Positions 36,670 through 46,275 are shown, numbered from the stretch's first letter. The stretch is 64,000 nt of DNA from Haladaptatus pallidirubidus (GCF_020700235.1 NZ_CP085303.1:1-64000), one strand, 5' to 3'. Translations and numbers: made by a program. The notes: generated from the sequence alone by a model not told the origin.

Positions 36670-38140
36670 ATGGTTAAGTTAACGCTTGAACCACGGACAT
36701 ACGAAGATCTGGAGCCAGATCGGCGACCTACGCTTGGTCAGGCATTAGCTCCTGTTGCCGGCATGATTCTGTTTTTAGGGGTGGGAGCGATCGCTCTTGG
36801 TCTTGATCCCCAGATGCCGTTGATCTGGAGTATTGCGCTTACTGGCCTTGTTGGCCGATATTGGTTAAACATCTCTTGGGCAGAAATGTACGAAGGAATT
36901 GTAGACGGACTTCGCATGGGGATGCAAGCGATTTTAATTCTCTTTGTAATCTACATGCTCATTGCCACGCTAACGGCAGCTGGAACAATTCCAGCGATCA
37001 TCTACTACGGCCTGGAGGTACTCACGCCAGGGGTATTCCTTCCGCTCACAGCTCTTTTCGCCGTTATAATCGCATTTACGGTTGGATCATCATGGACAAC
37101 GGCTGGAACGATTGGAGTTGCCTTTATGGGTATTGGTGCAGGGCTGGGCGTTCCTGCACCGATGACGGCAGGAGCAATTCTCACAGGAGCATACACAGGA
37201 GATAAAATTTCGCCCCTCTCAGATACAACAAATCTTGCAGCTGCTGTAACAAATACTGATTTGATGACTCATGTCAGTACTATGCGCGTCGGCACTGGAA
37301 TCGCGTTCCTACTCTCTCTCTCTCGCAGGATATGTTGCACTCGGACTCCAGTTTACTGGCACGATTCCAGTTGAACAAGTCGAGACGATTCGAACAGCAA
37401 TTGTACAAAATTACTCAGTAACACCACTTGTATTCCTTCCTCTTGTTGTTACCTTTGCATTTGCGTTGTATGGCTACCCAGCACTTCCATCGCTCGGAGC
37501 GGGTGTCTTTGCGAGCGTTGGGACAATGATACTGACACAGGGCTACTCATTCACGAAGGCGTGGGATATCGCACAGAACGGAACGGCCCCACAAACAGGC
37601 GCGAAAGTTGTCAATGAACTATTAGCGACGAGCGGCCTGATCGGATCATCGTGGACGATTACGATTGTTGCTGCCGCTCTTGCACTCGGTGGCTTGTTAG
37701 AACGAACCGGCATACTTGCAGCACTTGCCCATCACATGCGTCGGATTATTACTGGTACGACGAGTCTCACAATCGGAACTGGCCTGTCGTCAATCACGAT
37801 GAACATATTGACCGCCGAACAGTACATGAGTATCGTCATTCCAGGAATGACCCTTCGAGGGCTTTATGACGAATATAATCTCGAAAACAGAAATCTATCA
37901 CGGGCTATCGAAGCTACCGGTACGACGACAAGTGCGCTGATTCCCTGGAACGCTGGCGGTGTGTATATGGCTGGCGTCCTTGGTGTACCGACACTCGCAT
38001 ATGCACCATACTATTTTCTAGGATTTCTTTCACCAGCGATTCTCTTTTTCATGGGGCTGACCGGCTGGCGCATAACGCATCGAGAATCAGCGACTGAAGG
38101 TCCAACGAAAACGACCTCAAGTGTATCGACCGACGATTGA
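36670..38140 (+). pseudogene. nhaC: NhaC-family Na+/H+ antiporter, frameshifted at a CT repeat
   Basis: Two frames together make one full-length NhaC antiporter of about 490 residues. The first (36670 to about 37315) encodes the N-terminal helices and the conserved SSWTTAGTIGVAFMGIGAGLG and GDKISPLSDTTNLAA motifs. The second, from about 37325, continues GYVALGLQFTGTIP through GLSSITMNILTAEQYMSIVIPG and TTTSALIPWNAGGVYMAGVLG to the stop at 38140. The junction is CTA followed by the 13-base tract (CT)6C at 37312-37324. Gain of one CT or loss of two would restore the frame. Either a broken gene, a phase-variable switch or a sequencing error; everything else looks intact. Confidence 0.85.
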
Positions 38141-38577
38141 TTATTACACTGCAAGAAATTGCTGTCTGTATTCCCGGCTGTCTACTAGCGCTACTCCTTG
38201 CAACACCAGAGCTTGCTCAAACGATGATTTCGATCCTCGTTGGGACGTTACCCGGAATTTTGTTGAAGTTGCTTGCTACTGTTGGATTGGAACCATTATC
38301 TGGGATGGCGCAGTCGCACATTCAACAGCCGATCCAGCGACTTGTCCGCTATGACGATGAAATGCTCGCACCGATGACCAACCGCAAGCCCGTCGAACTT
38401 GCAGAGAAGGTATGGCGTGAACACGACGATGCAAGCCGGTATTCGTTGTGGTTGTCGAGTAGTAGCGAGATTTGCGCCTATCTCGCTGCCTCAGACCTCG
38501 CTGATTGGATTCGTCCAAAAAAGTCCTGTGTGAGTAAAGTGGAAAACCTTTTCCGAGATTTTGTCGAACTGCCTTAG
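38137..38577 (+). CDS. hypothetical protein after nhaC
   Basis: A 146-residue frame starting at a TTG that overlaps the nhaC TGA (TTGA), suggesting translational coupling. The N-terminal 50 residues are hydrophobic (EIAVCIPGCLLALLLATPEL, SILVGTLPGILLKLLATVGL). The rest is soluble with PVELAEKVWREHDDAS and a C-terminal Cys. No family recognised. May be an accessory of the antiporter; the unusual start lowers confidence. Confidence 0.5.
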   Translation: MIITLQEIAVCIPGCLLALLLATPELAQTMISILVGTLPGILLKLLATVGLEPLSGMAQSHIQQPIQRLVRYDDEMLAPMTNRKPVELAEKVWREHDDASRYSLWLSSSSEICAYLAASDLADWIRPKKSCVSKVENLFRDFVELP

Positions 38578-38743
38578 AACGAAGTGATCATCATATATCA
38601 TATACTCAAACGCCTCTATACAATCTCTTATCCCATGTCCCACCGGGTATGAAGATGATTATAATTAATCAGAATATATATCACACCTGATGGAAAGTAG
38701 ACGATATCTATATATTCTCACATAACGTATTAGATAGGTGATT

Positions 38744-39523
38744 ATGCCGATTAACATCACCAGCATGCTCAAGCAAGGCTACAGCCGCAGTATCAAACGA
38801 AATGGGCTCATGCTCATGGGTATTATCTTCGTCATCTCCGTCCTCAACGGCGTATTAGGAGTCGGTGTTGACCGTTGGGTCGCCAGGCAACAGCTTACTA
38901 CCGGTAGTGTCCAGGCGGATCCAACGTTGCTCGTTCCACCTCTTGGTGCAAGCATCGTCTCACTCGTGCTGGGCATCGCGTTGCTCGTTGTGAGCATCGC
39001 AGCCATCCGCGTGTTCGTCAGCGATGAAACCGAACGCCTTCCCCGAGAGTATTTCACCCGAAACATGGTGTGGGCCACGATCAACCTCTTCATTGGTGCG
39101 ATCGTCTTCGGGATCATTGTCGCGTTAGGCTTGGTCGCGTTAATCGTTCCGGGTATCTTCCTGCTCGTGACCTTAGCATTCTGGACGGTCTACGTGGCTG
39201 TCGAAGACCAGTACTTCATCGAAGCGTTCCGCAGCAGTTGGGGATTGACGCGTGGGTACCGTATTAACCTCTTCGTGCTGGGCGTGGCCGTAGTGCTCCT
39301 CACCGCACTCATCAACCTCGTCTTTGGTCTTGGTGACCTCACGAGCGGCAGTTTCGCTGGCGACATCGTTGCCTTGGTGTTTGCGCAGGCTGCTAGCGCT
39401 ATCACAACGGTCTTCTCGACCGCTGTGCTCGCAACGGCCTACACTGAACTCACCACGCGTGATGATGAGGAATTTGGTGAGACGATCAGTGAGGACACTA
39501 CCGCTGGACGGCCCGCTGCCTAA
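38744..39523 (+). CDS. DUF7847-like multi-pass membrane protein
   Basis: About 259 residues with five to six helices: RNGLMLMGIIFVISVLNGVL, GASIVSLVLGIALLVVSIAA, INLFIGAIVFGIIVALGLVALIVPGIFLLVTLAFWTVYVA, INLFVLGVAVVLLTALINLV and a final one near 215-235. The central GLxALIVPGIFLLVxLAFxxxYVAVED motif is typical of the family related to the membrane domain of glycerophosphodiester phosphodiesterase. The ATG at 38744 follows AGGTG, in preference to the GTG at 38738. Function unknown. Confidence 0.75.
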   Translation: MPINITSMLKQGYSRSIKRNGLMLMGIIFVISVLNGVLGVGVDRWVARQQLTTGSVQADPTLLVPPLGASIVSLVLGIALLVVSIAAIRVFVSDETERLPREYFTRNMVWATINLFIGAIVFGIIVALGLVALIVPGIFLLVTLAFWTVYVAVEDQYFIEAFRSSWGLTRGYRINLFVLGVAVVLLTALINLVFGLGDLTSGSFAGDIVALVFAQAASAITTVFSTAVLATAYTELTTRDDEEFGETISEDTTAGRPAA

Positions 39524-39809
39524 CACAACTGATTTTTCTCTCAAGTGTCTGAATTTAGCTCTAAGGGATTGTTACTCAACTATTTGGAGAGACAACAGAA
39601 AATATCGCGAAAGAACCACTGGCGACACAAACAGGCGAATAAACTAATTTTGGCTCCACGACCGAACAGTCTGGCCCGGGGTTACCCGCTAATACAGATT
39701 GAGCGTTGCCGAGACGATCAACCTCGAAGCATCGAATTTAGAGCTCATTACTGGTATGATCAACACACTCGGTAATGTAGTAGGGCCGGCCAAACGACAC
39801 GCTCAGTGT
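39524..39809. other. intergenic region before HalOD1 relic
   Basis: No supported gene. Frames here (for example 39545-39775) have no features; the sequence probably belongs to the decaying upstream part of the HalOD1 relic. Confidence 0.35.
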
Positions 39810-39961
39810 ACGAATACCTGAACCCAGATGCGCTTGAAGACATCGTTGAAGCAAGTGTATCGAAAAAGTAACGCCGAAGTCCGATTTACGGTTGAAGATT
39901 ATCTTGTCATCCTCCGGAGTGGCCACACTGGTTTCAACTACGAGCCAATTGAAGTCCTATA
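39810..39961 (+). pseudogene. HalOD1 domain gene, frameshifted
   Basis: One frame reads SVYEYLNPDALEDIVEASVSKK then a stop at about 39877. A frame shifted by one base continues NAEVRFTVEDYLVILRSGHTG and ends FNYEPIEVL. Together they give the second half of a HalOD1 domain (YxxVDPDALxxL...V.F...Y.V.I...G.I.V). The N-terminal part is missing. The shift lies in the run AAAAAGTAA. It is a relic of a third HalOD1 gene. Confidence 0.65.
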
Positions 39962-40106
39962 AAAACGGGGCAATCTCGGTTCGCACCGTCAGAGTAGTAT
40001 TCCATCAACAAGCCATTAGTAGTATATGAATATCATTTCGAAACCGACAAATGATAATTACTATATATCCACTCTCAAGTCTTAATTGTAAGGAAGGAGA
40101 ATATCC

Positions 40107-40262
40107 ATGCTCAAGAAGTTCATTAAGCGGTACCGTTCATCAGAAGTGGAAGACCAACTTTATGAATGTATTTTATGTGGTGAAACTGCCTCCGCGGCAA
40201 CAACATACATCATCTGTCCAAAGTGCGGGGGAAAGCTCGAACGAATTGACATTTCGAGTTAA
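40107..40262 (+). CDS. 51-residue zinc-ribbon protein
   Basis: Begins MLKKFIKRYRSSEVEDQLYE after the ribosome site GGAGA. Two CxxC knuckles, CILC at residues 21-24 and CPKC near 37-40, are spaced for one zinc ion. It ends GGKLERIDISS. The basic N-terminus suggests nucleic-acid or membrane-surface contact. No named family. Faces another small zinc ribbon gene 35 bases downstream on the opposite strand. Confidence 0.65.
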   Translation: MLKKFIKRYRSSEVEDQLYECILCGETASAATTYIICPKCGGKLERIDISS

Positions 40263-40297
40263 ACACATATCCTAATCATGATCACGTTGGAGCGGGG

Positions 40298-40453
40298 TTA
40301 GGAGACATTAAACGTCGCGATTTCGGTTGAATTACAGTTTGGACATCGCTGTTGGTCGGACGAAAGAGTCGTCCCACACTGTCTGCATTCGTAAATGATA
40401 GTCTCATTCTCATCGTCAGAGAACCACCGCCCAACCCTGGCGGAAAATAACAT
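40298..40453 (-). CDS. 51-residue zinc-ribbon protein
   Basis: The frame extends to 40549, but the ATG at 40453 (MLFSARVGRWFSDDENE) fits small haloarchaeal zinc ribbons best. Knuckles are YECRQCGTTL and QRCPNCNSTEIATFNV, a rubredoxin-like CxxC...CxxC pair. Probably a nucleic-acid or protein-interaction module. Convergent with the 40107 gene, with similar size and plan but a different sequence. Confidence 0.65.
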   Translation of the reverse strand: MLFSARVGRWFSDDENETIIYECRQCGTTLSSDQQRCPNCNSTEIATFNVS

Positions 40454-40587
40454 AACATTTGTCCTTTTTTCATCCAACGCAATAAGAATTGGCACGTTAT
40501 CGAATTCCTTCTTAAAAAGTGATTTTTTGTTGATCAGAATACTATCCAAACAGTTGGCGCTCTAATTCAGTGCACTATATTCGAGGT

Positions 40588-40612
40588 AAACCCATTGGCA
40601 GTCAATGGGTTT
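40588..40612. repeat. perfect 10-base inverted repeat
   Basis: AAACCCATTG, a five-base loop GCAGT, CAATGGGTTT. It stands in a gene-free stretch (40454-40884) after the start side of the zinc-ribbon gene and beyond the end of the minus-strand glycan gene. It could be a terminator for the long minus-strand gene at 40885 or an operator. Confidence 0.5.
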
Positions 40613-40884
40613 TGATGTCATTGGTAACAACGAGTTATCCAACGAACTCTACGCTTTTACCCTAATCAAAGAATTTGAATGACTTGTCGAATAGGTATTG
40701 ATCAGGGGAAAATACGTATCACGTTTTTCGCTCTGCTTGAGAGATCTGGGTGAATTGGTGATTATTTTTATAATTATTTTTGGAATATTGCATACCAGTC
40801 TGTTTTACGCATACTTTAGGGTATAGAAGATACAAATATGAATAGGGACATCACTAGGTCACTACAGCAATGTAAAAGGTAGTC

Positions 40885-42315
40885 CTATAATCGAGAGCGG
40901 ATCGGTTTTATGTGTATTTCTTGTGACGCAATAGATAATAATTGATGGGATGAATATTGAATTACTACTGCTATTGGAAGCGCCAGTGATAACCACGTCC
41001 AGGGGAATAACAAGACCGTCACTGATTTCGCCAGTAGACTTGTGCCTAACAACGTTGCACTTGATACAACAACCGCTGTCGCAATGATGCTCTCTTGTCT
41101 ATTGCGTCGGGCAATCCTGAGACACCCAACTATTGAGGAGATATATGCCGACAAGAATAGTAAAAGACCAGTTAGACCTGTTTCTGCGGTCAGCGTTCCC
41201 AACAGGGATGCACCATACTGTGAACCAACTCCAATACCAAGAAACGGACGCTTTGTTACAATTTCAATTGCCATTTGAATATACGTCATACGAAGTGTTC
41301 CAGATCCAGCGTTAAATTGGAGTTTTGAAATCGTATAAAACAGAATATTGAGAATTCCTGTTGAGAGGAGTGCCCCAACAAGAACAACAATGGTACCGAA
41401 GGCTAACCCAATAGCATAGAGTCTGCCAATACGTTCGTGGTCAAGCGACGGAGAGAGAAGGCTAACAATTCCAAGGACAAAGAAGAATATGAGAAGACCA
41501 CCAATCCCCGTTGTAGAAGTCGAGAGGATAATTCCTGCTAGGAAAATCGAGGAAAATACCCTCCCCCCGAATTTCGTAAATATAGACGTTGACTGTTCTG
41601 AAACAACAGCAAATGGTGCAGTTAATGACAGTGCAAATAGCAGATAGTGGGCAGCAAAACCAGGTTCACCGGCAGTAGTCCACATACGAGGAATAAGGCC
41701 AAGAAATCCACCTGCACGGGTTTGAATGCGAAATCCAAGCCATTCTAAAAATTGAGCAAACGCATAGAAATTGAAAAATTGAGTAACTTGATACACAATC
41801 CCAACAGATAAAATAACACATCCACCGAAAATTACTGCCTTAATTGCATTGTTGATCCCTTCTCTATCGATGTTTATCGTCAATACAATGACTGCCCAAA
41901 CAAAAAATGTTCGAAGGATAAGCTGGGAAATGTTGTTTAGCGTGAAAGACAGATCTCGGAGAACAAGTTCGTCAAGTGAACCTGTATTATACGGATGCAC
42001 TGTTATCGAGGGCGTATTGAGTACAAGGTATAGAACCGATAATAGACAGGTAATCCAAAATCCAAAGAGAGCATATAACGGAATTGTAGCTGGGATTTTG
42101 ATTTCCCGAGAGCGATACCATCGCTGAATCTGATTAACACCGAACGCCATAAGCGCAAGTTCGGGGAAAGTAAACGCGTGGCCAACGAGTCTGAAGACAT
42201 GAAGGCCATAGAACGGCAAACTTGCAAAGAAAAACATTAGGGAATAGTCTTTTTGTCTTGATGCAAGTATCAACAGTGGAATAAAGATGAAGCCGAGAGG
42301 GGTTATAGCTGGCAC
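40885..42315 (-). CDS. O-antigen ligase/polymerase-like membrane protein
   Basis: 476 residues with about 11-12 membrane helices and one larger outer loop (PSITVHPYNTGSLDELVLRD and a second region around GFRIQTRAGGFLGLIPRMWTTAGEPGFAAHYLL). This fits the Wzy_C/WaaL-like family that polymerises or transfers lipid-linked glycans on the outer face of the membrane. The motif RPFLGIGVGSQYGASLLGTL late in the protein is the common family element (G.G.....). Begins the AT-rich glycan cluster; the next gene upstream on the same strand is a glycosyltransferase. Confidence 0.72.
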   Translation of the reverse strand: MPAITPLGFIFIPLLILASRQKDYSLMFFFASLPFYGLHVFRLVGHAFTFPELALMAFGVNQIQRWYRSREIKIPATIPLYALFGFWITCLLSVLYLVLNTPSITVHPYNTGSLDELVLRDLSFTLNNISQLILRTFFVWAVIVLTINIDREGINNAIKAVIFGGCVILSVGIVYQVTQFFNFYAFAQFLEWLGFRIQTRAGGFLGLIPRMWTTAGEPGFAAHYLLFALSLTAPFAVVSEQSTSIFTKFGGRVFSSIFLAGIILSTSTTGIGGLLIFFFVLGIVSLLSPSLDHERIGRLYAIGLAFGTIVVLVGALLSTGILNILFYTISKLQFNAGSGTLRMTYIQMAIEIVTKRPFLGIGVGSQYGASLLGTLTAETGLTGLLLFLSAYISSIVGCLRIARRNRQESIIATAVVVSSATLLGTSLLAKSVTVLLFPWTWLSLALPIAVVIQYSSHQLLSIASQEIHIKPIRSRL

Positions 42316-42451
42316 AAATGAATATCCAACTCACCCAGGTTAGTATTTTCTGTCTTTAATAGAGAATCGAGGGGCACTGATATTAGATTTTTCAAATTAA
42401 TACATTCTCAAACATACATTCAGTATATACTATGTAGAAAAGATTCATATC

Positions 42452-43513
42452 TTAAATAATATTATGATAATTTTTAACGTGTAAGTTAGCTACCGTGGCA
42501 ATGTCAAACTCTGAAACACGTGCTTCAGCATTTTTAGCATATTTTTCTCTCGTATTATCGTTACTAATTTGATGTATTGCCGAGTTTAATTCTTGTTGAG
42601 ACAAGGGATCATCAACTAAAATACCACCATCCCCAACAGCTTCTGGAATTCCTCCATTATTAGATCCAATAACCGGGGTACCACTTGCCTGAGCTTCGAT
42701 ATAGACAATACCAAATCCTTCAACATCATATCCAATTTTTCGAGGAGTAAGGACAAAAGCGTCAGATTCACTCAATCTTTTTCGTTTTTGCTCTTCACTG
42801 ACCCAGCCTAATACATCAACATAAGGAAGGTCACTGGCAATCTTCTCTATTGTACTACGATTAGGGCCATCACCAATAATTGTTAATGTACAGTCTAATC
42901 CCTGTTTATACACAGATTGTACCGATCGTACCACGGTTTCCAAATTTTTGCGATCGACCATTCGAGCAATCGAAATTAACGACAAAGAGTCTCCTGAAGT
43001 CGTATTATTCCCATTACCATAAGAACTTACATCAATAGAGGGTGGTGCTTTATACACTCCCTGTGTAGAGGGGAGTTTTGAAAGAGTTATTGTGAAATCA
43101 CTTACAGAATGGACTAACGAGGTATATTCATACGCCTTTTGTGCGAGCGATTTATTTTCCAATTCTAATGCATGAATTGAGGTTACAGTTGGGATATTCA
43201 GTCGTTTTGCAGCTGCTAAAACAGGTAGATTTTTTATATGGAGACAATGAATGAGGTCGGGTTTAAATTCTTTTATTTTTGATATACTTTTTTTAAATTC
43301 ACTCCTAAAGAATAAATTATCTCGACTAAATAAGTCATGAACTAATTGGAATTTTGGAATCCGTATATCTGCCCAACTCCGATCGCTTGGGTTCAGTTCA
43401 AATACTTCAACATCATGACCTAACTCCTCAAGCCCTGTTTCAAGATTAGTCGTAACTGTTTGAATACCACCTGGTGGTGGTGGATAATCAGGGGTTGCTA
43501 GTAAGATGCGCAT
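42452..43513 (-). CDS. GT4-family glycosyltransferase
   Basis: About 353 residues, GT-B fold. It starts MRILLATPDYPPPPGGIQTV (ATG at 43513, chosen over 43534). Middle motif: LSLISIARMVDRKNLETVV. The donor-site segment GFGIVYIEAQASGTPVIGSNNGGIPEAV carries the E-x7-E-like nucleotide-sugar contact. It transfers a sugar from a nucleotide donor to a lipid-linked or cell-surface glycan. Strongly AT-rich like its neighbours. Confidence 0.88.
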   Translation of the reverse strand: MRILLATPDYPPPPGGIQTVTTNLETGLEELGHDVEVFELNPSDRSWADIRIPKFQLVHDLFSRDNLFFRSEFKKSISKIKEFKPDLIHCLHIKNLPVLAAAKRLNIPTVTSIHALELENKSLAQKAYEYTSLVHSVSDFTITLSKLPSTQGVYKAPPSIDVSSYGNGNNTTSGDSLSLISIARMVDRKNLETVVRSVQSVYKQGLDCTLTIIGDGPNRSTIEKIASDLPYVDVLGWVSEEQKRKRLSESDAFVLTPRKIGYDVEGFGIVYIEAQASGTPVIGSNNGGIPEAVGDGGILVDDPLSQQELNSAIHQISNDNTREKYAKNAEARVSEFDIATVANLHVKNYHNII

Positions 43514-43624
43514 AAAAAGGGACTCGAGTCTCATCGATAAAGTAGATTGTGGATCAGATGCATAGTTTCATGAACAAGCTTAAAAATAAGCAACGACCAT
43601 ACCAAGTCAGGAGTTTAGATATGC

Positions 43625-44584
43625 ATGTACACTACTAACCAAATAATTTCCGGGCTAAAAAATCCTGAGAAAATTGCCAAAGAACTCAGAAAGCAGTCTG
43701 GTACATTGCAAAATAAGATGCTTGGGTGTGAGGTGATGTCTGAAGATTGGGATAATTTGATAATATTGGACGCCTGTCGTTTTGATCTTTTTGAGAGTGT
43801 TTCAAATTTGGAAGGGGATTTAACATCAAAGCGTTCGAAAGGGTCAGCAACCCAAGAGTTTGTCCTTAACAATTTTACGGGGAATGAGTTCTATGATACC
43901 TGTTATATAAACTCGAATCCGTACGTTAGTATCCATGCCCCAGAGTCTTTTTATAGGCTAGTTAATGTGTGGAAAGATGGGTGGGATGAGGATACTGGAA
44001 CTGTTCTCCCCCAAACAATGGTAGACTTTGCTCTTGAAGAATACCAGGAAAGTAAGGATAAAAGGCTAGTAGTCCACTTTATGCAGCCTCACCACCCATT
44101 TTTAGGCCCAACAGCTGAAGAAAAATTCTCCTCGTTTAATGGGAACGTAGAATCCAGGAAAAGTGCACTGGGGAAATCAGCCAATCAAAATGAGTCACTA
44201 CACGTTTGGGAAGCCCTTCAGAACAACAACATTTCAATTGGAACAGTAGCTAGAGCGTATCGAGAAAGTTTAGAAGAAGTGTTACCGCATGTTAAGAGAT
44301 TAGTTGACCAAATTGAAGGAAAAACGGTAGTCACTTCAGATCATGGAAATCTCTTAGGGGAAAAACCTCACTGGATTAATTTCCCGAAAAAATCTCGATA
44401 TGGGCACCCAGACTTTTCAACATCAGAACCATTAGTAAAGGTTCCGTGGTTAGAAATGCCGTTTGAAAATAGGAGAAAAATCAAAAAAGATCAACCAAAG
44501 CACGACTCTCTATCAGATACAGAATTGGCAGATGAAGATAATGATGTGAGCGAAAGGCTTGAAGCATTAGGGTATAAAGAATAA
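43625..44584 (+). CDS. alkaline-phosphatase superfamily (sulfatase-like) enzyme
   Basis: 319 residues. The metal site begins NLIILDACRFDLFE (Asp-x3-x-Asp pattern). The nucleophile region reads SKGSATQEFVLNNFTG, with Thr where sulfatases have the formylglycine Cys. HFMQPHHPFLGP and VVTSDHGNLLGEKPHW supply further metal ligands. There is no signal peptide or membrane helix. Lacking C-x-P-x-R, it is unlikely to be a formylglycine sulfatase; a phosphohydrolase or phospho-substituent transferase acting on glycan precursors is more likely. Confidence 0.75.
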   Translation: MYTTNQIISGLKNPEKIAKELRKQSGTLQNKMLGCEVMSEDWDNLIILDACRFDLFESVSNLEGDLTSKRSKGSATQEFVLNNFTGNEFYDTCYINSNPYVSIHAPESFYRLVNVWKDGWDEDTGTVLPQTMVDFALEEYQESKDKRLVVHFMQPHHPFLGPTAEEKFSSFNGNVESRKSALGKSANQNESLHVWEALQNNNISIGTVARAYRESLEEVLPHVKRLVDQIEGKTVVTSDHGNLLGEKPHWINFPKKSRYGHPDFSTSEPLVKVPWLEMPFENRRKIKKDQPKHDSLSDTELADEDNDVSERLEALGYKE

Positions 44585-44649
44585 CATAGCGAATCTGCAA
44601 ATAGACACCCGTTACCCACTATATTCGATCTATTTTGATTTAGCTGGAA

Positions 44650-45006
44650 GGTAGACGGGACGCCTCTTTCCTCAACGAGCGACCGAAAGGAGTGAGGAGG
44701 AAGGGATACACCCGCTATCTTTGGTTACTGTGCGGCATAACCGACTTCCTCCGCGTTGAACGATGTAGTAAGACACTCACTACAATGCGTCTAGTGTTTA
44801 AACGCGACAAGAAGCGTGCATGGGTCGTGGTAGTCGAGTGTCCATCCGGACAGAGTGGACATTCTGAACCGCCTGTAGTGGGAAATCACCTGCGAAGTCT
44901 GGAACCGCTGTGTCTTCCGGTGCAAGTTCCAATACAGAAACAGGAACCTCCGTCCACAATAACTGAAGGCCGAGGAAGCCCGAGCGCAAGAGGGCGGAGG
45001 AGTTCA
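44650..45006 (+). mobile_element. tnpB-derived non-autonomous element (PATE-like)
   Basis: A segment more GC-rich than the glycan genes around it. It contains a short frame MRLVFKRDKKRAWVVVVECPS and a right-hand part (ETGTSVHNN-like, then AGCCCGAGCGCAAGAGGGCGGAGGAGTTCA) matching the 3' end and right-end hairpin of haloarchaeal IS200/IS605 elements. Left end unclear; inverted CCTC/GAGG motifs occur at about 44663-44700. The terminal TCA (45004-45006) is the stop codon, antisense, of the pyruvyltransferase gene. Confidence 0.55.
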
Positions 45007-46218
45007 AAATCGTGTTCGCTTTAATTCCAAAGTTCCCAATGCACCTGTCGTAATCAGGAACTCTATTCCAGCAGTGATTTTTTCACCAATGTCTGTTTCT
45101 TGATGTTGAATATTAACAAGTGATTGTTGTACTCTCTCTTGGAATCGATTCACAGACATCGCTGTATATTCCTGTAGTATTTTCTCATTGTTAAGGATGT
45201 TATCGTATGCAATCGATAAATCAGCGCGGGTTATCCCAGCATCAATGGTGAGATACATATCCTGTTTATAACCAAGACGCTTCAATACAGATTCTACCTT
45301 AGGTTTATATGATATTCCAAGAACCAACTTATTCGCAGCAGCAGCCATGATTACACTATGTAAGCGCATTCCGATAACAAAATCCATCCTATCGATCATA
45401 CCCATGATTACCGTTGGATCATATATCTCATCGATCACATGTGCATCAGATTCCATCATCGAGTTAACTTGCTTCGATACTTCGTAATCTGTTGCTTCCC
45501 CACCCCCACCTTCCCCAAATGGAATGAAAACAATCTCGTGATCAGGGGAGAGCGTATCCAAAAATGACGCGATTTCTGCTTTATCATCATCTTCTAATTC
45601 GTAATCTCGTAATGAGACTCCAAGACATTGCGATTGATCAGAATCAATTATTTCGTCAATGATTTGATGCCCGCTCTCATCTTTCTCTAAAGAAAATACT
45701 GGATCCGCAGAGATTTCTATGGCAGATTTAACACCTGCATCTTGTAGAACCTGTTTTGAATATTCATCTCTCGTAGTTATATTGTTAGAACGTCCCACGA
45801 CCGATTCAATCTGCTTTTTCACTATTCGACTTTTAATAGGACCAGCACCTATCGAAAATATTATTGTAGGAGTATTCAACATCTGAGCCAAAAAGGCAGT
45901 TTGAAGATAGCGAGGAACAGTCAAAAAAGAATGGTTATCTTGGAACAATCCTCCTCCCCCTACAATAACAGCATCAGCATCGTTAACTGCAACAATCATT
46001 GATTTCCAATCAATATTGAGACTTTCTCTTCCAATATTTGGTCGCCAAATTGTATTTACACCATATTTATTAGCGGTTTCTTCAGGCCGATATGTGAGGG
46101 CAGTAATTTCACAATTATCATGGTTCGCTCTTAAAATATTAATTATAGATTGGAGAATTGCTTCATCTCCTGTGTTTCCAGCTCCATAGAATCCAGTTAT
46201 TACAAATTTCTTGCCCAT
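45004..46218 (-). CDS. polysaccharide pyruvyltransferase family protein (CsaB-like)
   Basis: 404 residues. The N-terminal motif ITGFYGAGNTGDEAILQSII (residues 6-25) is the family signature, followed by VNDADAVIVGGGGLFQDN and IIFSIGAGPIKSRIVKKQIE. The C-terminal half has FVIGMRLHSVIMAAAANKLVLGISYKPKV, the second conserved block. Members add ketal-linked pyruvate from phosphoenolpyruvate to sugars, giving surface glycans a negative charge. The final residues and stop codon come from the junction with the adjacent insertion element, so the C-terminus may be altered. Confidence 0.85.
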   Translation of the reverse strand: MGKKFVITGFYGAGNTGDEAILQSIINILRANHDNCEITALTYRPEETANKYGVNTIWRPNIGRESLNIDWKSMIVAVNDADAVIVGGGGLFQDNHSFLTVPRYLQTAFLAQMLNTPTIIFSIGAGPIKSRIVKKQIESVVGRSNNITTRDEYSKQVLQDAGVKSAIEISADPVFSLEKDESGHQIIDEIIDSDQSQCLGVSLRDYELEDDDKAEIASFLDTLSPDHEIVFIPFGEGGGGEATDYEVSKQVNSMMESDAHVIDEIYDPTVIMGMIDRMDFVIGMRLHSVIMAAAANKLVLGISYKPKVESVLKRLGYKQDMYLTIDAGITRADLSIAYDNILNNEKILQEYTAMSVNRFQERVQQSLVNIQHQETDIGEKITAGIEFLITTGALGTLELKRTRF

Positions 46219-46275
46219 TCGTATGTGCTATGAAAACGCAGAAGTTAATAAGACTCCCGGTAGATGAGTGGTTGA

